A stretch of 64,000 nucleotides of DNA from Puniceicoccus vermicola (GCF_014230055.1 NZ_JACHVA010000127.1:1-64000); one strand, 5' to 3'; shown: positions 38,985-47,874, counted from the first letter of the stretch. Translations and numbers: made by a program. The notes: generated from the sequence alone by a model not told the origin.

Positions 38985-38998
38985 CAAAACCGTGAATC

Positions 38999-39754
38999 AT
39001 GAAGATTCACGCAAGTACACTCATCACGAGCGCCTCCATTCTCCTCATCTCGGCCGGAGCGGCCTCGGCACAATTGGTTTATACCGCCGGTCACGCCGAC
39101 ATCGGGATCGCATACGAAGACGGAGAACTCGAACCACACTGGCACGTCGGGAGCGGCGCAATGGTGGACGGATCACCTCTCGCCACCGAAGAAGAATATG
39201 CGCCCTCCGAATTGATTGCGCAGGTCTCTTCTGTCCGGACCTCTCCCTCGGGTCTATCCAGCGGGATTGGCGTCGCCGACGGAACTGAAATCTACACGGC
39301 TGGCACCGCGGGCTACCAACCCAACCTAGGATTCGGAGCCGAAGAGCTCAGCCCCAGTGATTGGATTGGGTCCATCACGCTAACCCTGACCGGATGGAGC
39401 ACCCCTTCCGGTGAAAACATTTCGCTCTACACGATGAACCTGGCCAACACCTCGGTGGCGGATATTGCCTTCTCGAGCTTCAACAGCGGATCTACCTTCG
39501 ACAACAATAGCGTAACCTTCCTTCCCGGAGATCATTTCCACCTCAACTGGGGATTCACGGACCTCGGAAACTTTGACGTTACCTTCAAATGGACAGGGGA
39601 GCATGTGACCGATGGCATTGTTTCCGCTGAGCAAACCTTCAGCCTCCAAGTCGTTCCCGAGCCGGCGCAGACGACTGCGATAGCGATGGTCGTAGCTGCC
39701 GTCGGGGCGGTTGCCTGCCGTCGGCGACGCTCTCCACAGAAAGCCTCCGTTTGA
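38999..39754 (+). CDS. Choice-of-anchor M domain surface protein with PEP-CTERM anchor
   Basis: 251 residues: signal peptide ending AGAASAQ (about residue 24), then a domain with HADIGIAYEDGELEPHWHVG, EEYAPSELI, LGFGAEELSPSDWIGSITL, LTGWSTPSGENISLYTMN and LPGDHFHLNWGFTDLGNFDV. This pattern is that of the surface-anchored repeat found beside metal ABC transporters in Actinobacteria (choice-of-anchor M). The C terminus VPEPAQT, a hydrophobic helix and CRRRRS is a PEP-CTERM sorting signal processed by exosortase, so the protein is exported and surface-bound. The several His may bind metal. First gene of a probable operon. Confidence 0.85.
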   Translation: MKIHASTLITSASILLISAGAASAQLVYTAGHADIGIAYEDGELEPHWHVGSGAMVDGSPLATEEEYAPSELIAQVSSVRTSPSGLSSGIGVADGTEIYTAGTAGYQPNLGFGAEELSPSDWIGSITLTLTGWSTPSGENISLYTMNLANTSVADIAFSSFNSGSTFDNNSVTFLPGDHFHLNWGFTDLGNFDVTFKWTGEHVTDGIVSAEQTFSLQVVPEPAQTTAIAMVVAAVGAVACRRRRSPQKASV

Positions 39755-40479
39755 GATATTTGGTTAGATCGAGAGGTTCGGAGGAGGTATCTGACCTCAA
39801 GTGCATCTCGGCGGGATTTACTCTCGTCGAGATGCTTCTTGTTCTCGCGGTGCTGGCGACCCTCGCGGCAATCCTCATTCCCGCAGTAGGTAGCGTTCGC
39901 TCCCACGCTCTCCTTGCCGAATGTTCGTCCAATCAAAGACAGATCGGCCTGGCGCTAAAACTATACGCAAATGACAACAAGGGCATCTATCCGCCCTCGA
40001 CCCATTCGACTGGCCCTTTCCGCCGAGACCGAAGCTGGATCTTTGCTCTCAATCAGTATTTCACCAACAAAATTGATGAGATCCGCGTCTGTCCGGTCGA
40101 CCCTCCCGAACGACAAAAGCAAGTTCTCGACCGTGGAGCGACCAGCTATGTCCTGAACGATCTCGTCTTCGACGACCCTCAATACCATGTACAACATTGG
40201 ATTCCCGAACCCTCTAGAACGCTCCTCCTTTTTATACTCAGCGAAGATCGCCCACCGAGCCTGACCAATGATCACATCCATGGCGGGGAATGGACAAACT
40301 GGTATGCAGCCCTAAACGACATCGAACCGGATCGGCACCGCAGTGGGAAACGATCAGCCGACCGTACGAAAGGTTCCGCACCCTACCTTTTCGCGGATGG
40401 CCATGTCGAAGTAATCGAAGCCGCCGATTTCAAAAGCCGATTCGATCGGGGCGAGAACCCCGCAGAAGTTCCGTTCTGA
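39751..40479 (+). CDS. Type II secretion pseudopilin-like protein (prepilin N-methylation motif)
   Basis: 242 residues from a TTG (39751) that overlaps the stop of the preceding gene. The prepilin cleavage motif is AGFTLVEMLLVLAVLATLAA, preceded by a 25-residue leader. The C-terminal half has CPVDPPERQKQ, a Tyr-rich region and YLFADGHVEVIE, typical of the large DUF1559/H-x9-DG pseudopilin group in Planctomycetes and Verrucomicrobia. Its role with the surface protein is not known; co-expression is supported by the overlap. Confidence 0.85.
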   Translation: MRYLVRSRGSEEVSDLKCISAGFTLVEMLLVLAVLATLAAILIPAVGSVRSHALLAECSSNQRQIGLALKLYANDNKGIYPPSTHSTGPFRRDRSWIFALNQYFTNKIDEIRVCPVDPPERQKQVLDRGATSYVLNDLVFDDPQYHVQHWIPEPSRTLLLFILSEDRPPSLTNDHIHGGEWTNWYAALNDIEPDRHRSGKRSADRTKGSAPYLFADGHVEVIEAADFKSRFDRGENPAEVPF

Positions 40480-40552
40480 TCCCCCGAAGATGCTCTCAGG
40501 GCGACCTTGCATTTTATGGAATTCTGACAATGGTATCCCTTGTTATCTCGAT

Positions 40553-40981
40553 ATGGGTCAATCTACGGACAATCTCAAAAAGGCAGTAACGGAGCGCCTC
40601 CAATCAAGTTCGCTACGAATCACCAAGAAGCGGCGGCGAATCCTTGAGGCTCTTCTGAACTTTGACCGCCCCGAAACGGCGGTTGAAATCCGCGAAGGTG
40701 CCAGCCTTCCCGAATCCGATCTCGTCACGGTTTACCGCACCATGGAGGCCTTCGAATCGATCGGCATCCTTCAAAAAGTTCCTCTCGAAAACGGCGGACA
40801 CTTGTTTGAGCTGATCGTGCCTGGCGACCATCACCACCATTTCGTCTGCCGGGAATGCCACAAGGCGGAGCGACTCGAAATGTGCCTCTTCACTGAGCTC
40901 GAGAAACGGGCCAAAACGCTCGGCTTCGCCAAGGTCGCTCACGTCATGGAAGTTTACGGGCTCTGCCCGAAGTGCCAATAA
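40553..40981 (+). CDS. Fur-family metalloregulator, Zur-like
   Basis: 142 residues from the ATG at 40553. The winged helix has LRITKKRRRILEALL and LVTVYRTMEAFESIGIL (DNA-recognition helix). The metal region is DHHHHFVCRECHK, with structural zinc Cys at 99, 102, 138 and 141 (CRECHK and CPKC) and a His cluster. The tail and lack of an acidic Fe-specific motif lean towards Zur, but Fur or PerR are possible. An imperfect palindrome (about 40527-40545) just upstream may be a self-operator. It is the last gene of the operon with the surface protein and the pseudopilin. Confidence 0.88.
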   Translation: MGQSTDNLKKAVTERLQSSSLRITKKRRRILEALLNFDRPETAVEIREGASLPESDLVTVYRTMEAFESIGILQKVPLENGGHLFELIVPGDHHHHFVCRECHKAERLEMCLFTELEKRAKTLGFAKVAHVMEVYGLCPKCQ

Positions 40982-40989
40982 GTATCCGC

Positions 40990-41297
40990 ACAACTCTTCG
41001 TTCCCGATTGACTTTAGTCATTCGGCCGACACGCCCACAGCCTCGCGCTCAACGGAAGCATCTCCGCGACGCGAAAGCCTCCCGAACTTCTCGCAAGGTT
41101 TCATACGCAGGAATCGCACGACTCAAGTCATGCGAGAACCCGGTGCACAACTCTTCGTTCCCGATTGACTTTAGTCATTCGGCCGACACGCCCACAGCCT
41201 CACGCTCAACGGAAGCATCTCCGCGCCGCGAAAACCCTCTCGAACTTCTCGCAAGGTTCCATACGCAGGAATCGCACGACTAAAGTCATGCGAGAAA
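40990..41297. repeat. Family B REP pair, two tandem units downstream of RAYT-2
   Basis: Direct units of about 155 bp at 40990-41145 and 41147-41297. Each starts with GTTCCCGATTGACTTTAGTC and ends with an inverted GTTC-TCGCATGACTTGAGTC-type hairpin about 85 bases later. The two hairpins face inwards, unlike the compact copies at 38.6 kb. Confidence 0.88.
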
Positions 41298-41317
41298 GAT
41301 CATGCGCGAACGAGGGG

Positions 41318-41971
41318 CTATTGAGGAATTTCTTTGGGAATTCGTTGAAACGGATACTCTCTCCCCTCGGGCACCAATCCGGCTTTCACCGGATTCATGC
41401 GGAAATACTCCACCCATCTTTGGTATTCGGAGGGACCCCGTATCCAACGGTCATACCCATTCTTCTGCCAAAATCGGCCTTGCCGCGTCAGTTTTTGGTT
41501 TAGAGCAATGGCAGTCTTTTGTTTAAAATGATTCCACCTCTTGAAGAAATGATCTGCATTCGCGCACGAAAAAGGATCCGTCAGCAGATGTAGATGATTG
41601 GGCATGATCACCCATCCCGCAAAGGCGAGCCCATCTCGCTGATACTTTTCGAGGAGGATCTGGAGTTCTTCGGCCACCTCCGCTTGCCGAAGCGGGGCAA
41701 ACCCCTCCGCACGATCCAAATAGGATTCGAGAATCGCGAAGTGTTTCCGGCGTTGAGCTTCCGCCGCCTCCGATTGGGGTTCAAGAGCGCTCAAGGTCTC
41801 AGCAATTTCGTTCATTTGGCCTAAAGCCGCCTCTGGGAGAGAACCTTCACACCGAAAAGTGACCGAATAGCATCCGAAATCGACCACCCAGTGAGGCAAC
41901 CCCCGAAAAGCAATCTCGACTAGAGAACCATGCCAAGGACTGACCGTGCTCCTAAAATGAACTCTCCTCAT
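41318..41971 (-). CDS. REP-associated tyrosine transposase RAYT-2
   Basis: 217 residues from the ATG at 41971 (the frame is open up to 42079 only through a repeat). The HUH motif is in VIMPNHLHLLTDPF; the C-terminal helix WVEYFRMNPVKAGL carries the catalytic Tyr; NGYDRWIRGPSEYQ is RAYT-like. It shares LPHWVVD-GCY-VT-RC-GSLP with RAYT-1 but the rest is diverged. Family B units lie in pairs on both sides (40990-41297 and 42023-42330), so its guide tetranucleotide would be GTTC. Confidence 0.9.
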   Translation of the reverse strand: MRRVHFRSTVSPWHGSLVEIAFRGLPHWVVDFGCYSVTFRCEGSLPEAALGQMNEIAETLSALEPQSEAAEAQRRKHFAILESYLDRAEGFAPLRQAEVAEELQILLEKYQRDGLAFAGWVIMPNHLHLLTDPFSCANADHFFKRWNHFKQKTAIALNQKLTRQGRFWQKNGYDRWIRGPSEYQRWVEYFRMNPVKAGLVPEGREYPFQRIPKEIPQ

Positions 41972-42022
41972 AGAAAGGTCGAATTCAAATTGGGTGAAGT
42001 AGAATGGTGCCTCCCAAGCGAA

Positions 42023-42330
42023 AACTCTTCGTTCCCGATTGACTTCAGTCATTCGGTCGACACGCCCACAACCTCGCACTCACCGGAAGCATCTCCGCGC
42101 CACAAAAGCCTCCCGAACTTCTCCCGAGGTTTCATTCGCAGGGATCGCACGACTCAAGTCATGCGAGAACGCGGGACACAACTCTTCGTTCCCGATTGAC
42201 TTCAGTCATTCGGTCGACACGCCCACAGCCTCGCGCCCATCGGAAGTATCTCCGCGCCACATAAGCCTCCCGAACTTCTCGCGAGGTTTCGTTCGCAGGG
42301 ATCTCTCAACTCGAGTGATATGAGGACGGG
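42023..42330. repeat. Family B REP pair, two tandem units upstream of RAYT-2
   Basis: Direct units at 42023-42175 and 42179-42330, same internal plan as the pair at 41.0 kb. The final hairpin of the second unit is degenerate (ATCTCTCAACTCGAGTGATA), which may mark an older copy. Confidence 0.87.
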
Positions 42331-42422
42331 AGAGGAATCGCTCTTTGAAAAACGATTCCCCGAAAAAATTGATTCGATTCCCCATCCGCATTTCGCGTAG
42401 AGTGAAGGATTTAAGACCGAGA

Positions 42423-43769
42423 ATGAGCACGGAAACACGGACATCCTCTTCAACAGACGGCGAATCTCCCATCAAGCCCACGGACTTGCGGGGGATCCTA
42501 AAGTATGTGCCCATGTTCCGCGGTCAGACCTTTATCATCTCCGTCGATGGCAGCGTCGTCGCCCACGAGGGTTTCCGCAATCTCCTCATGGACTTGGCGG
42601 TTTTCCGGAGCCTGAATATTCGGGTGGTCTTGGTTCACGGCGTCGGTCAACAGATCCGTTCCCTTGGCGAAAAACGGGGCGTCCCGATTCTCGACGCCTA
42701 CGGCTCCGGCCCCACAAACGAGGAGGTGCTTCAGCTGGCGATCGAATCATCCGGTGACGTCAGCACCCGGATTCTCTCCCAGTTCACCGAGTTGGGCGTC
42801 AGCTGCGCGATCCCGAATGCCATCCGGGCCACCGAGCGGGGCATCATCCGCGGAGAAGATTTTCTTTTCACCGGTAAGGTCGAGAAAGTCGACGCCCCGG
42901 TCCTTGAGGATTTGCTTTCGGCGGGCATCACTCCGCTGGTCAGCCCTGTCGCGGCGAACCGGAGTGGACAGATCCTGCGGGTCAATTCAGACGCGATCGC
43001 TGCCGAGATCGCTGCCGAACTCAAAGCCTCGAAGTTGATTTTCCTCACCTCTCATCCGGGGCTTCCAGTCAATGGGCAATCTCTGCTCAACGTTCCTGCG
43101 GAAGATCTCCGGAGAACGATGGCGGACAATCCTTCGGCGATCCCGGCCGAGCTTCTCTCGAAAGTGGAATCATCGCTCAGCGCTCTCGCTAAGGGAACTC
43201 CGCGAGCCCACATCCTCGACGGACGCATCTTCGGAGCCCTTCTCACCGAGGTTTTCGATAAGGTGGGATTGGGGACGATGATTCACAGCAACGAGTATGA
43301 TCAGATTCGTCCGGCGCGTCCTTCGGACCTTCATTCCCTCTACAACCTTATTCGCAATGCGGCCTCCAGTGATGCTGTCCGCGAGCGCTCCTTCGAATCC
43401 ATTCAGGAGAGTTTGAGCGATTTCTTCCTCTACGAAATTGATGGTAGTCTCGTGGCCTGCGCCGCGCTCATCCCCTATCCGAAAGAAAACGTGGCTGAGG
43501 TCGGTAGTGTTTTCGTCCAACCCTTCTATCAGGGTCGGGGCGTCGGGTTGAAGATGATCCACTACGCCGAACGGGAAGCCTTCGCCAAAGGATTCGACAA
43601 GCTCTTTGCCTTGAGCACCCAAACCTTTTCTTTTTTTCGGGAGGTCTGCCACTTCAGTGAAGCAACGCTGGAAGATCTGCCACAGGCCCGCCAAGAAATC
43701 CTTTTACACTCTGGACGACGATCAAAGATCCTCATGAAAGACCTAAAATCTTCGGGGACACCGTCTTGA
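42423..43769 (+). CDS. argA: Amino-acid N-acetyltransferase (N-acetylglutamate synthase)
   Basis: 448 residues from the ATG at 42423. An amino-acid-kinase fold (about 25-280: VVLVHGVGQQIRSLGEKRG, FLFTGKVEKVD) is fused to a GNAT domain (about 300-440: VGSVFVQPFYQGRGVGLKMI). ArgA makes N-acetylglutamate, the first step of arginine synthesis, and is the usual product of this fusion. It overlaps the next gene by 4 bases. Confidence 0.9.
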   Translation: MSTETRTSSSTDGESPIKPTDLRGILKYVPMFRGQTFIISVDGSVVAHEGFRNLLMDLAVFRSLNIRVVLVHGVGQQIRSLGEKRGVPILDAYGSGPTNEEVLQLAIESSGDVSTRILSQFTELGVSCAIPNAIRATERGIIRGEDFLFTGKVEKVDAPVLEDLLSAGITPLVSPVAANRSGQILRVNSDAIAAEIAAELKASKLIFLTSHPGLPVNGQSLLNVPAEDLRRTMADNPSAIPAELLSKVESSLSALAKGTPRAHILDGRIFGALLTEVFDKVGLGTMIHSNEYDQIRPARPSDLHSLYNLIRNAASSDAVRERSFESIQESLSDFFLYEIDGSLVACAALIPYPKENVAEVGSVFVQPFYQGRGVGLKMIHYAEREAFAKGFDKLFALSTQTFSFFREVCHFSEATLEDLPQARQEILLHSGRRSKILMKDLKSSGTPS

Positions 43770-45148
43770 GCTCCCCCACTTCATCCATGTACATAACGGA
43801 CCTCAACCGCGCCGGTGGTATCGGCGCCAATAGCCTTTTCGTTGAAATCGGGCCCTTCCGGGTTCTCGTCGACGCTGGCATGCATCCCAAAGCGGTCGGC
43901 CGGGAGGCCATGCCCCGCTTCGAGCTGCTCGACGATGTCGCCCTCGATCTGATCATCCTCACCCACTGTCACCTGGATCACCTCGGAAGCCTTCCGGTGG
44001 TAGCCCGTGAACATCCGGGCGCGGAGATTTGGATGTCCCGTGAATCCGCCGTACTCGCTCCCCGCATGATGCGGAATTCCGTGCGGGTCATGAGCCGCCA
44101 ACGCGAAGAAGCGGACATCCCGGAATACCCTCTTTTTACCGACGGAGAGGTCAAGGCGCTGGAGGAGCGGTTCACACCGATTCCGATCGGGCACACCAGT
44201 CAACTCCATGTCAATGGCCAGGTGCTCGAGGTCGAATTCTATCACGCGGGCCACGTGCCTGGCGCGGTCAGTGTCCTCCTCCGCCACGGGAAGGAGTCGA
44301 TCATGCTTTCGGGGGACGTGCTGTTCACCGACCAACACATTCTGCCGGGCGCCTCGCGAGACATTCCGAAAAACGTCAACGCTCTGGTTCTCGAAACCAC
44401 CCGCGGCGGAACCAGCCGCGAACCGGGGCAAAGCCGCGACGAGGAGATTGAGCGCCTGGTCGATACCATTGCCGATACCATCTCCCAAGGCGGTTCGGTT
44501 CTACTCCCGGTGTTCGCTCTCGGCCGCATGCAGGAGATTCTCAGCATCCTCCACGAAGGATTTCAGGAAAAGCTCATCCCCGAGTGCCCCGTCTACACCT
44601 CCGGCCTCGGGATGGATCTGGCCAATTATTTCGACTATCTCTCGAAAAAGAATAGTCCTCTTCGCTTCCGCAAACGGATCCTCAAAGACCTCAATGTCCG
44701 CAGGATGCCCCGTGACATTTTCCCGGGAAAGAATCCTCCTGGCCCGGCCATCTATGTCGCCAGTAGCGGAATGATGGTCGCCAACACTCCCTCCTATCGA
44801 CTCGCGGCTGCCATGATCGGCGAGCCTTCCAATGCCATTTGTTTCGTGGGCTATTGCGATCCGGACGCCCACGGCTACAAGGTCCTGAGCTCCAAGCCCG
44901 GCGACTCCATCCTCTTCGAGACACTCGATTACCGAGCCACCTCCCGCGCCAACATTGAGCGCTTTGACCTGAGCAGCCATGCCGACCGCGAGGAGCTCCT
45001 CGACTACGCCATCGCCATGAACCCGGGCACCGTCATTCTCAGCCACGGCGACCCCGACGCCCGCGGATGGTTTGAGGAGGAATTGTACGCCAGTGTCCTC
45101 GACAGCCGCATCATCGATCCCGAACCCCTGAAGCGGGTTCATTGCTAG
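43766..45148 (+). CDS. Metallo-beta-lactamase/beta-CASP ribonuclease-like protein
   Basis: 460 residues. The MBL site is LTHCHLDHLG with YHAGHVPGAVS, LSGDVLF and a C-terminal LSSHADREELLDYA plus LSHGDPDA. The beta-CASP insertion holds PVFALGRMQEILSIL and ASSGMMVANTPSYRLAA. The family (CPSF73/Ysh1-like) processes RNA, mainly mRNA 3' ends; the bacterial function is not settled. Start at 43766 is a TTG overlapping argA; the internal ATG (residue 8, MYITDLN) is an alternative. Confidence 0.88.
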   Translation: MSSPTSSMYITDLNRAGGIGANSLFVEIGPFRVLVDAGMHPKAVGREAMPRFELLDDVALDLIILTHCHLDHLGSLPVVAREHPGAEIWMSRESAVLAPRMMRNSVRVMSRQREEADIPEYPLFTDGEVKALEERFTPIPIGHTSQLHVNGQVLEVEFYHAGHVPGAVSVLLRHGKESIMLSGDVLFTDQHILPGASRDIPKNVNALVLETTRGGTSREPGQSRDEEIERLVDTIADTISQGGSVLLPVFALGRMQEILSILHEGFQEKLIPECPVYTSGLGMDLANYFDYLSKKNSPLRFRKRILKDLNVRRMPRDIFPGKNPPGPAIYVASSGMMVANTPSYRLAAAMIGEPSNAICFVGYCDPDAHGYKVLSSKPGDSILFETLDYRATSRANIERFDLSSHADREELLDYAIAMNPGTVILSHGDPDARGWFEEELYASVLDSRIIDPEPLKRVHC

Positions 45149-45154
45149 AATTTC

Positions 45155-45673
45155 ATGACCCAGGAACCCAGCTCTTCCCCTTCCTTATCCTCCGACTTCC
45201 TCTCCGGCGTCGCCGGGGTTGTCGAGAACCACGGTGAACGCCCCTCCTGGGACGAGTATTTCATGGCGACCGCCTTTCTCATCGCCAGCCGGTCCGCCTG
45301 CGGACGCCTCCATGTCGGCTCCGTCCTCGTCTCCGCCGGAGAACATCCCAACCGGATCATTGCCGCCGGCTACAACGGATTCCTCCCCGGCTCTCCGCAC
45401 CTCTCCCGCGTCCGTGAAGGACACGAGCAGGGCACCGTCCACGCTGAGCAAAATGCCATCGCCGATGCCGCCCGCCGCGGGATCTCCGTCGAAGGAGCTA
45501 CCGCCTACATAACCCACTTCCCCTGCATCCAGTGCGCAAAGATCCTCGCCGCCGCCGGCATCCGGATGATCAAATATTACCATAATTACCGGAATGATCC
45601 GATGGTGGTGGAAATTCTTGAAGAGTCCGGTATCGTACTTGAAAGTCTACTCACTGATGGAAAGCTCACCTAG
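45155..45673 (+). CDS. Deoxycytidylate (dCMP) deaminase family protein
   Basis: 172 residues. Zinc-binding motifs are HAEQNAIADAARRG and PCIQCAKILAAAG, as in dCMP deaminases and ComE-type proteins; the N-terminal block YFMATAFLIASRSACGRLHVG is typical of dCMP deaminase. It would make dUMP for thymidylate synthase, whose gene is at 22.3 kb. Starts 6 bases after the nuclease gene and overlaps yqgE by 17 bases, so these are one transcript. Confidence 0.9.
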   Translation: MTQEPSSSPSLSSDFLSGVAGVVENHGERPSWDEYFMATAFLIASRSACGRLHVGSVLVSAGEHPNRIIAAGYNGFLPGSPHLSRVREGHEQGTVHAEQNAIADAARRGISVEGATAYITHFPCIQCAKILAAAGIRMIKYYHNYRNDPMVVEILEESGIVLESLLTDGKLT

Positions 45674-46265
45674 ATTCCAGGCTCTGTCCGGTCTCTCCGG
45701 TTCGCTCCTCGTCGCCCACCCAACGTTGCAGGATCCGAACTTCGAGAAAACGGTCATTCTCCTGCCTATGCACTCTGACGAAGGCGGTGCCCTCGGCGTG
45801 ATTCTGAATCGCCCCACCGGCCAAACCTTGGGGGAAAAGTATCCCGATCAGGCCTTCGACAAACTCGCCAACATCCGCATTTTTGAAGGCGGCCCCGTCG
45901 ATCACAGCCAACTCATTCTTACGGCTTGGAAATGGGATGCGAACGAGAATTCCCACAAGATGTTTTTCGGGATCTCCAGCGAGCACGCACTGAACCTCAT
46001 CGAAAGTGGTGAAGACGTGACCGTGCGCGCCTACCTCGGCTACGCGGGTTGGAGCGCCGGGCAACTCGAGGCAGAGCTCGAAGCTCACGCCTGGATCACC
46101 AAGCCCATCGTCACCGAGGTCCTCGACCAGGAAGAAGGCACAGAACTCTGGGACCAGCTCGCCGAAGACGCAGAGGCCGCTCCACCGCCTACCCCCAATC
46201 CAGTCGATTCCATCGATCCTGAAGGCTCACTCCCTCCGCCTCCGGAGGATCTGGACTTCAACTGA
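45657..46265 (+). CDS. YqgE/AlgH family protein
   Basis: 202 residues from the ATG at 45657. The start LSGSLLVAHPTLQDPNFEKT, VILLPMHSDEGGALGVILNRPTG and YAGWSAGQLEAELEAHAW are diagnostic of UPF0301/YqgE. The function of this family is poorly known (possibly transcriptional regulation). The tail is Pro/Asp-rich (PPPTPNPVDS, PPPPEDLDFN) and is an addition to the usual domain. Confidence 0.9.
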   Translation: MESSPRFQALSGLSGSLLVAHPTLQDPNFEKTVILLPMHSDEGGALGVILNRPTGQTLGEKYPDQAFDKLANIRIFEGGPVDHSQLILTAWKWDANENSHKMFFGISSEHALNLIESGEDVTVRAYLGYAGWSAGQLEAELEAHAWITKPIVTEVLDQEEGTELWDQLAEDAEAAPPPTPNPVDSIDPEGSLPPPPEDLDFN

Positions 46266-46359
46266 CGATCAGTCGCGGGATTCTCTGGCCACATTCGCCA
46301 GAAGGGTGCGGAAAGGCTCTCCGTCCACATCTCCTTCTAATAAAGTCGCGCAAGTAATA

Positions 46360-46624
46360 CCGAATTTAGGAAGTTTTGATAGTTATGACGGGATGAGAAA
46401 TGAGCCTGAGCGAGGCGGCCCAATTGGAGGCGGGTCTCCGACCCGTGCCATTTGGGCTAACGCTGCTCAGGCGCATTGCCCGCCCGTCCCAGGGGGATGC
46501 GCCCAGAATCGAAGGTCGCGGCGTTGCAGGAATCGAAGCGTATCTCGATACGAATCCGATCCCTGCGCCTTGCGCTGCTTCGATTCTGCGCTGCACCATA
46601 ACCGTCAAAACTTACTAAATTCAG
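46360..46624. mobile_element. 265-bp TA-flanked MITE-like element, copy 1
   Basis: The element begins CCGAATTTAGGAAGTTTTGA and ends with a near-complement, giving terminal inverted repeats of about 30 bp, and lies between TA dinucleotides as in IS630/Tc1-type insertions. Inside are two long stem-loops: 46399-46476 (AATGAGCCTGAGC / GCTCAGGCGCATT around an inner CGGGTC/GACCCG) and 46499-46594 (GCGCCCAGAATCGAAG / CTTCGATTCTGCGC). It carries no transposase. The second copy is at 61198-61462. Confidence 0.83.
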
Positions 46625-46776
46625 TATAAGGCATCTGCCGGAGCGCCGAATACATTCTGCCCCGATGGAGCGGTTCCGAACGAATCGCGCATTTTCAGAT
46701 CTTCCGGCAACTGAACCGAGTAGATCGGATCACACGCCCCCCAATCCAAGACCCTCGCCCCAGCTTCCTAGTCAAC

Positions 46777-47835
46777 GTGGAAACTGCACAAGAATTTGCC
46801 CCCACCCCGAATTTCGACGATTTTCTACCCATGATTCAAAAACACCCCTCCAATCCAGTTCTCACTGCCGATCAAGTCCCCTACGAAGCCAGCTGCGTTT
46901 TCAACGCCGGAGTCGCCAAGATTGGCGACGAGTACATCATGATTTTCCGAAATGACTTCGATTACCTTGGCAAGGCAGCCTTCGCGGGAACATCTCTCGG
47001 CCTGGCTCGCAGCGCCGATGGAATCGACTGGAAGGTCGAGCCCGAGCCGATCCTTACCAACGAACAGGCGCGCGAATATTTCAAGGATTCCCATGAAGCC
47101 CGCTTCGGCCTTGAAGAGGTCCGCCGAGTCTATGACCCCCGCATCACCGTCATTGACGGCGAGATTTATCTGTGCACGGCAATGGATACCCCCCACGGTG
47201 TTCTCGGAGCAGTCCTGAAAACTCCGGACTTCCGCTCATTCGAGCTTCTCAGTCTGACGACTCCCGACAACCGCAACATGGTCCTCTTTCCAGAGAAGAT
47301 CAATGGGCTCTACTACCGACTCGAACGTCCTTTCCCCATCTACGGTCGGGGCCAGCCCGAAGCCTTTGAAATCTGGTCCTCTGCCTCGCCTGACCTCCGC
47401 TACTGGGGGGACACCCGCCTCGTTCTCGGCAGCGAAGAAGTTCCTTTCAGCAACTGCAAGATCGGACCGGCCGCTCCTCCCATTCGTACTGATGCGGGCT
47501 GGCTGACGACCATTCATGCCGTCAAGAAGGACACCGACAACCCACTCAAGGCTTGGGGAGGACAGAATTGGACGAAGACTTACTACGGGGGCTTGATGCT
47601 CCTCGACTTGGAGATTCCGCAAAAGGTGATCGGGCTCGCTTCCGAACCTCTCCTGGTCCCCGATACTTCCTACGAAATTGATGGATTCCGCGGGAGCGTA
47701 ATCTTCCCTGGTGGAATGATCCTCGAGGATAATGGAGAAGTGAAAATCTACTACGGAGCCTCGGACACCTTCGTCGCCCTCGCCACCGCCCCCGTTGAAG
47801 AGCTCGTTGCCCTCTGCAAACCGTTCCCAGCCTGA
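46777..47835 (+). CDS. Glycoside hydrolase family 130 protein (mannoside phosphorylase-like)
   Basis: 352 residues, or 334 if the ATG at 46831 is used instead of the GTG at 46777. Five-bladed propeller features: NPVLTADQVPYEASCVFNAG, GLARSADGIDW, RVYDPRITVIDGEIYL with the likely catalytic Asp, and PFSNCKIGPAAPPIRTDAGW. GH130 enzymes cleave beta-mannosides, mostly by phosphorolysis. The next gene is a LacI regulator 110 bases away, so sugar control is likely. Confidence 0.88.
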   Translation: METAQEFAPTPNFDDFLPMIQKHPSNPVLTADQVPYEASCVFNAGVAKIGDEYIMIFRNDFDYLGKAAFAGTSLGLARSADGIDWKVEPEPILTNEQAREYFKDSHEARFGLEEVRRVYDPRITVIDGEIYLCTAMDTPHGVLGAVLKTPDFRSFELLSLTTPDNRNMVLFPEKINGLYYRLERPFPIYGRGQPEAFEIWSSASPDLRYWGDTRLVLGSEEVPFSNCKIGPAAPPIRTDAGWLTTIHAVKKDTDNPLKAWGGQNWTKTYYGGLMLLDLEIPQKVIGLASEPLLVPDTSYEIDGFRGSVIFPGGMILEDNGEVKIYYGASDTFVALATAPVEELVALCKPFPA

Positions 47836-47874
47836 GGCGGAGAAGCCCGCCCCCACAGCATTTCCCAACGATCC

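Noticed and set aside
46400-46618. A 72-codon frame inside the MITE, also open in copy 2
   Set aside because: Explained by the hairpin element; many differences alter residues and there is no ribosome binding site. Kept as an observation in the element finding.
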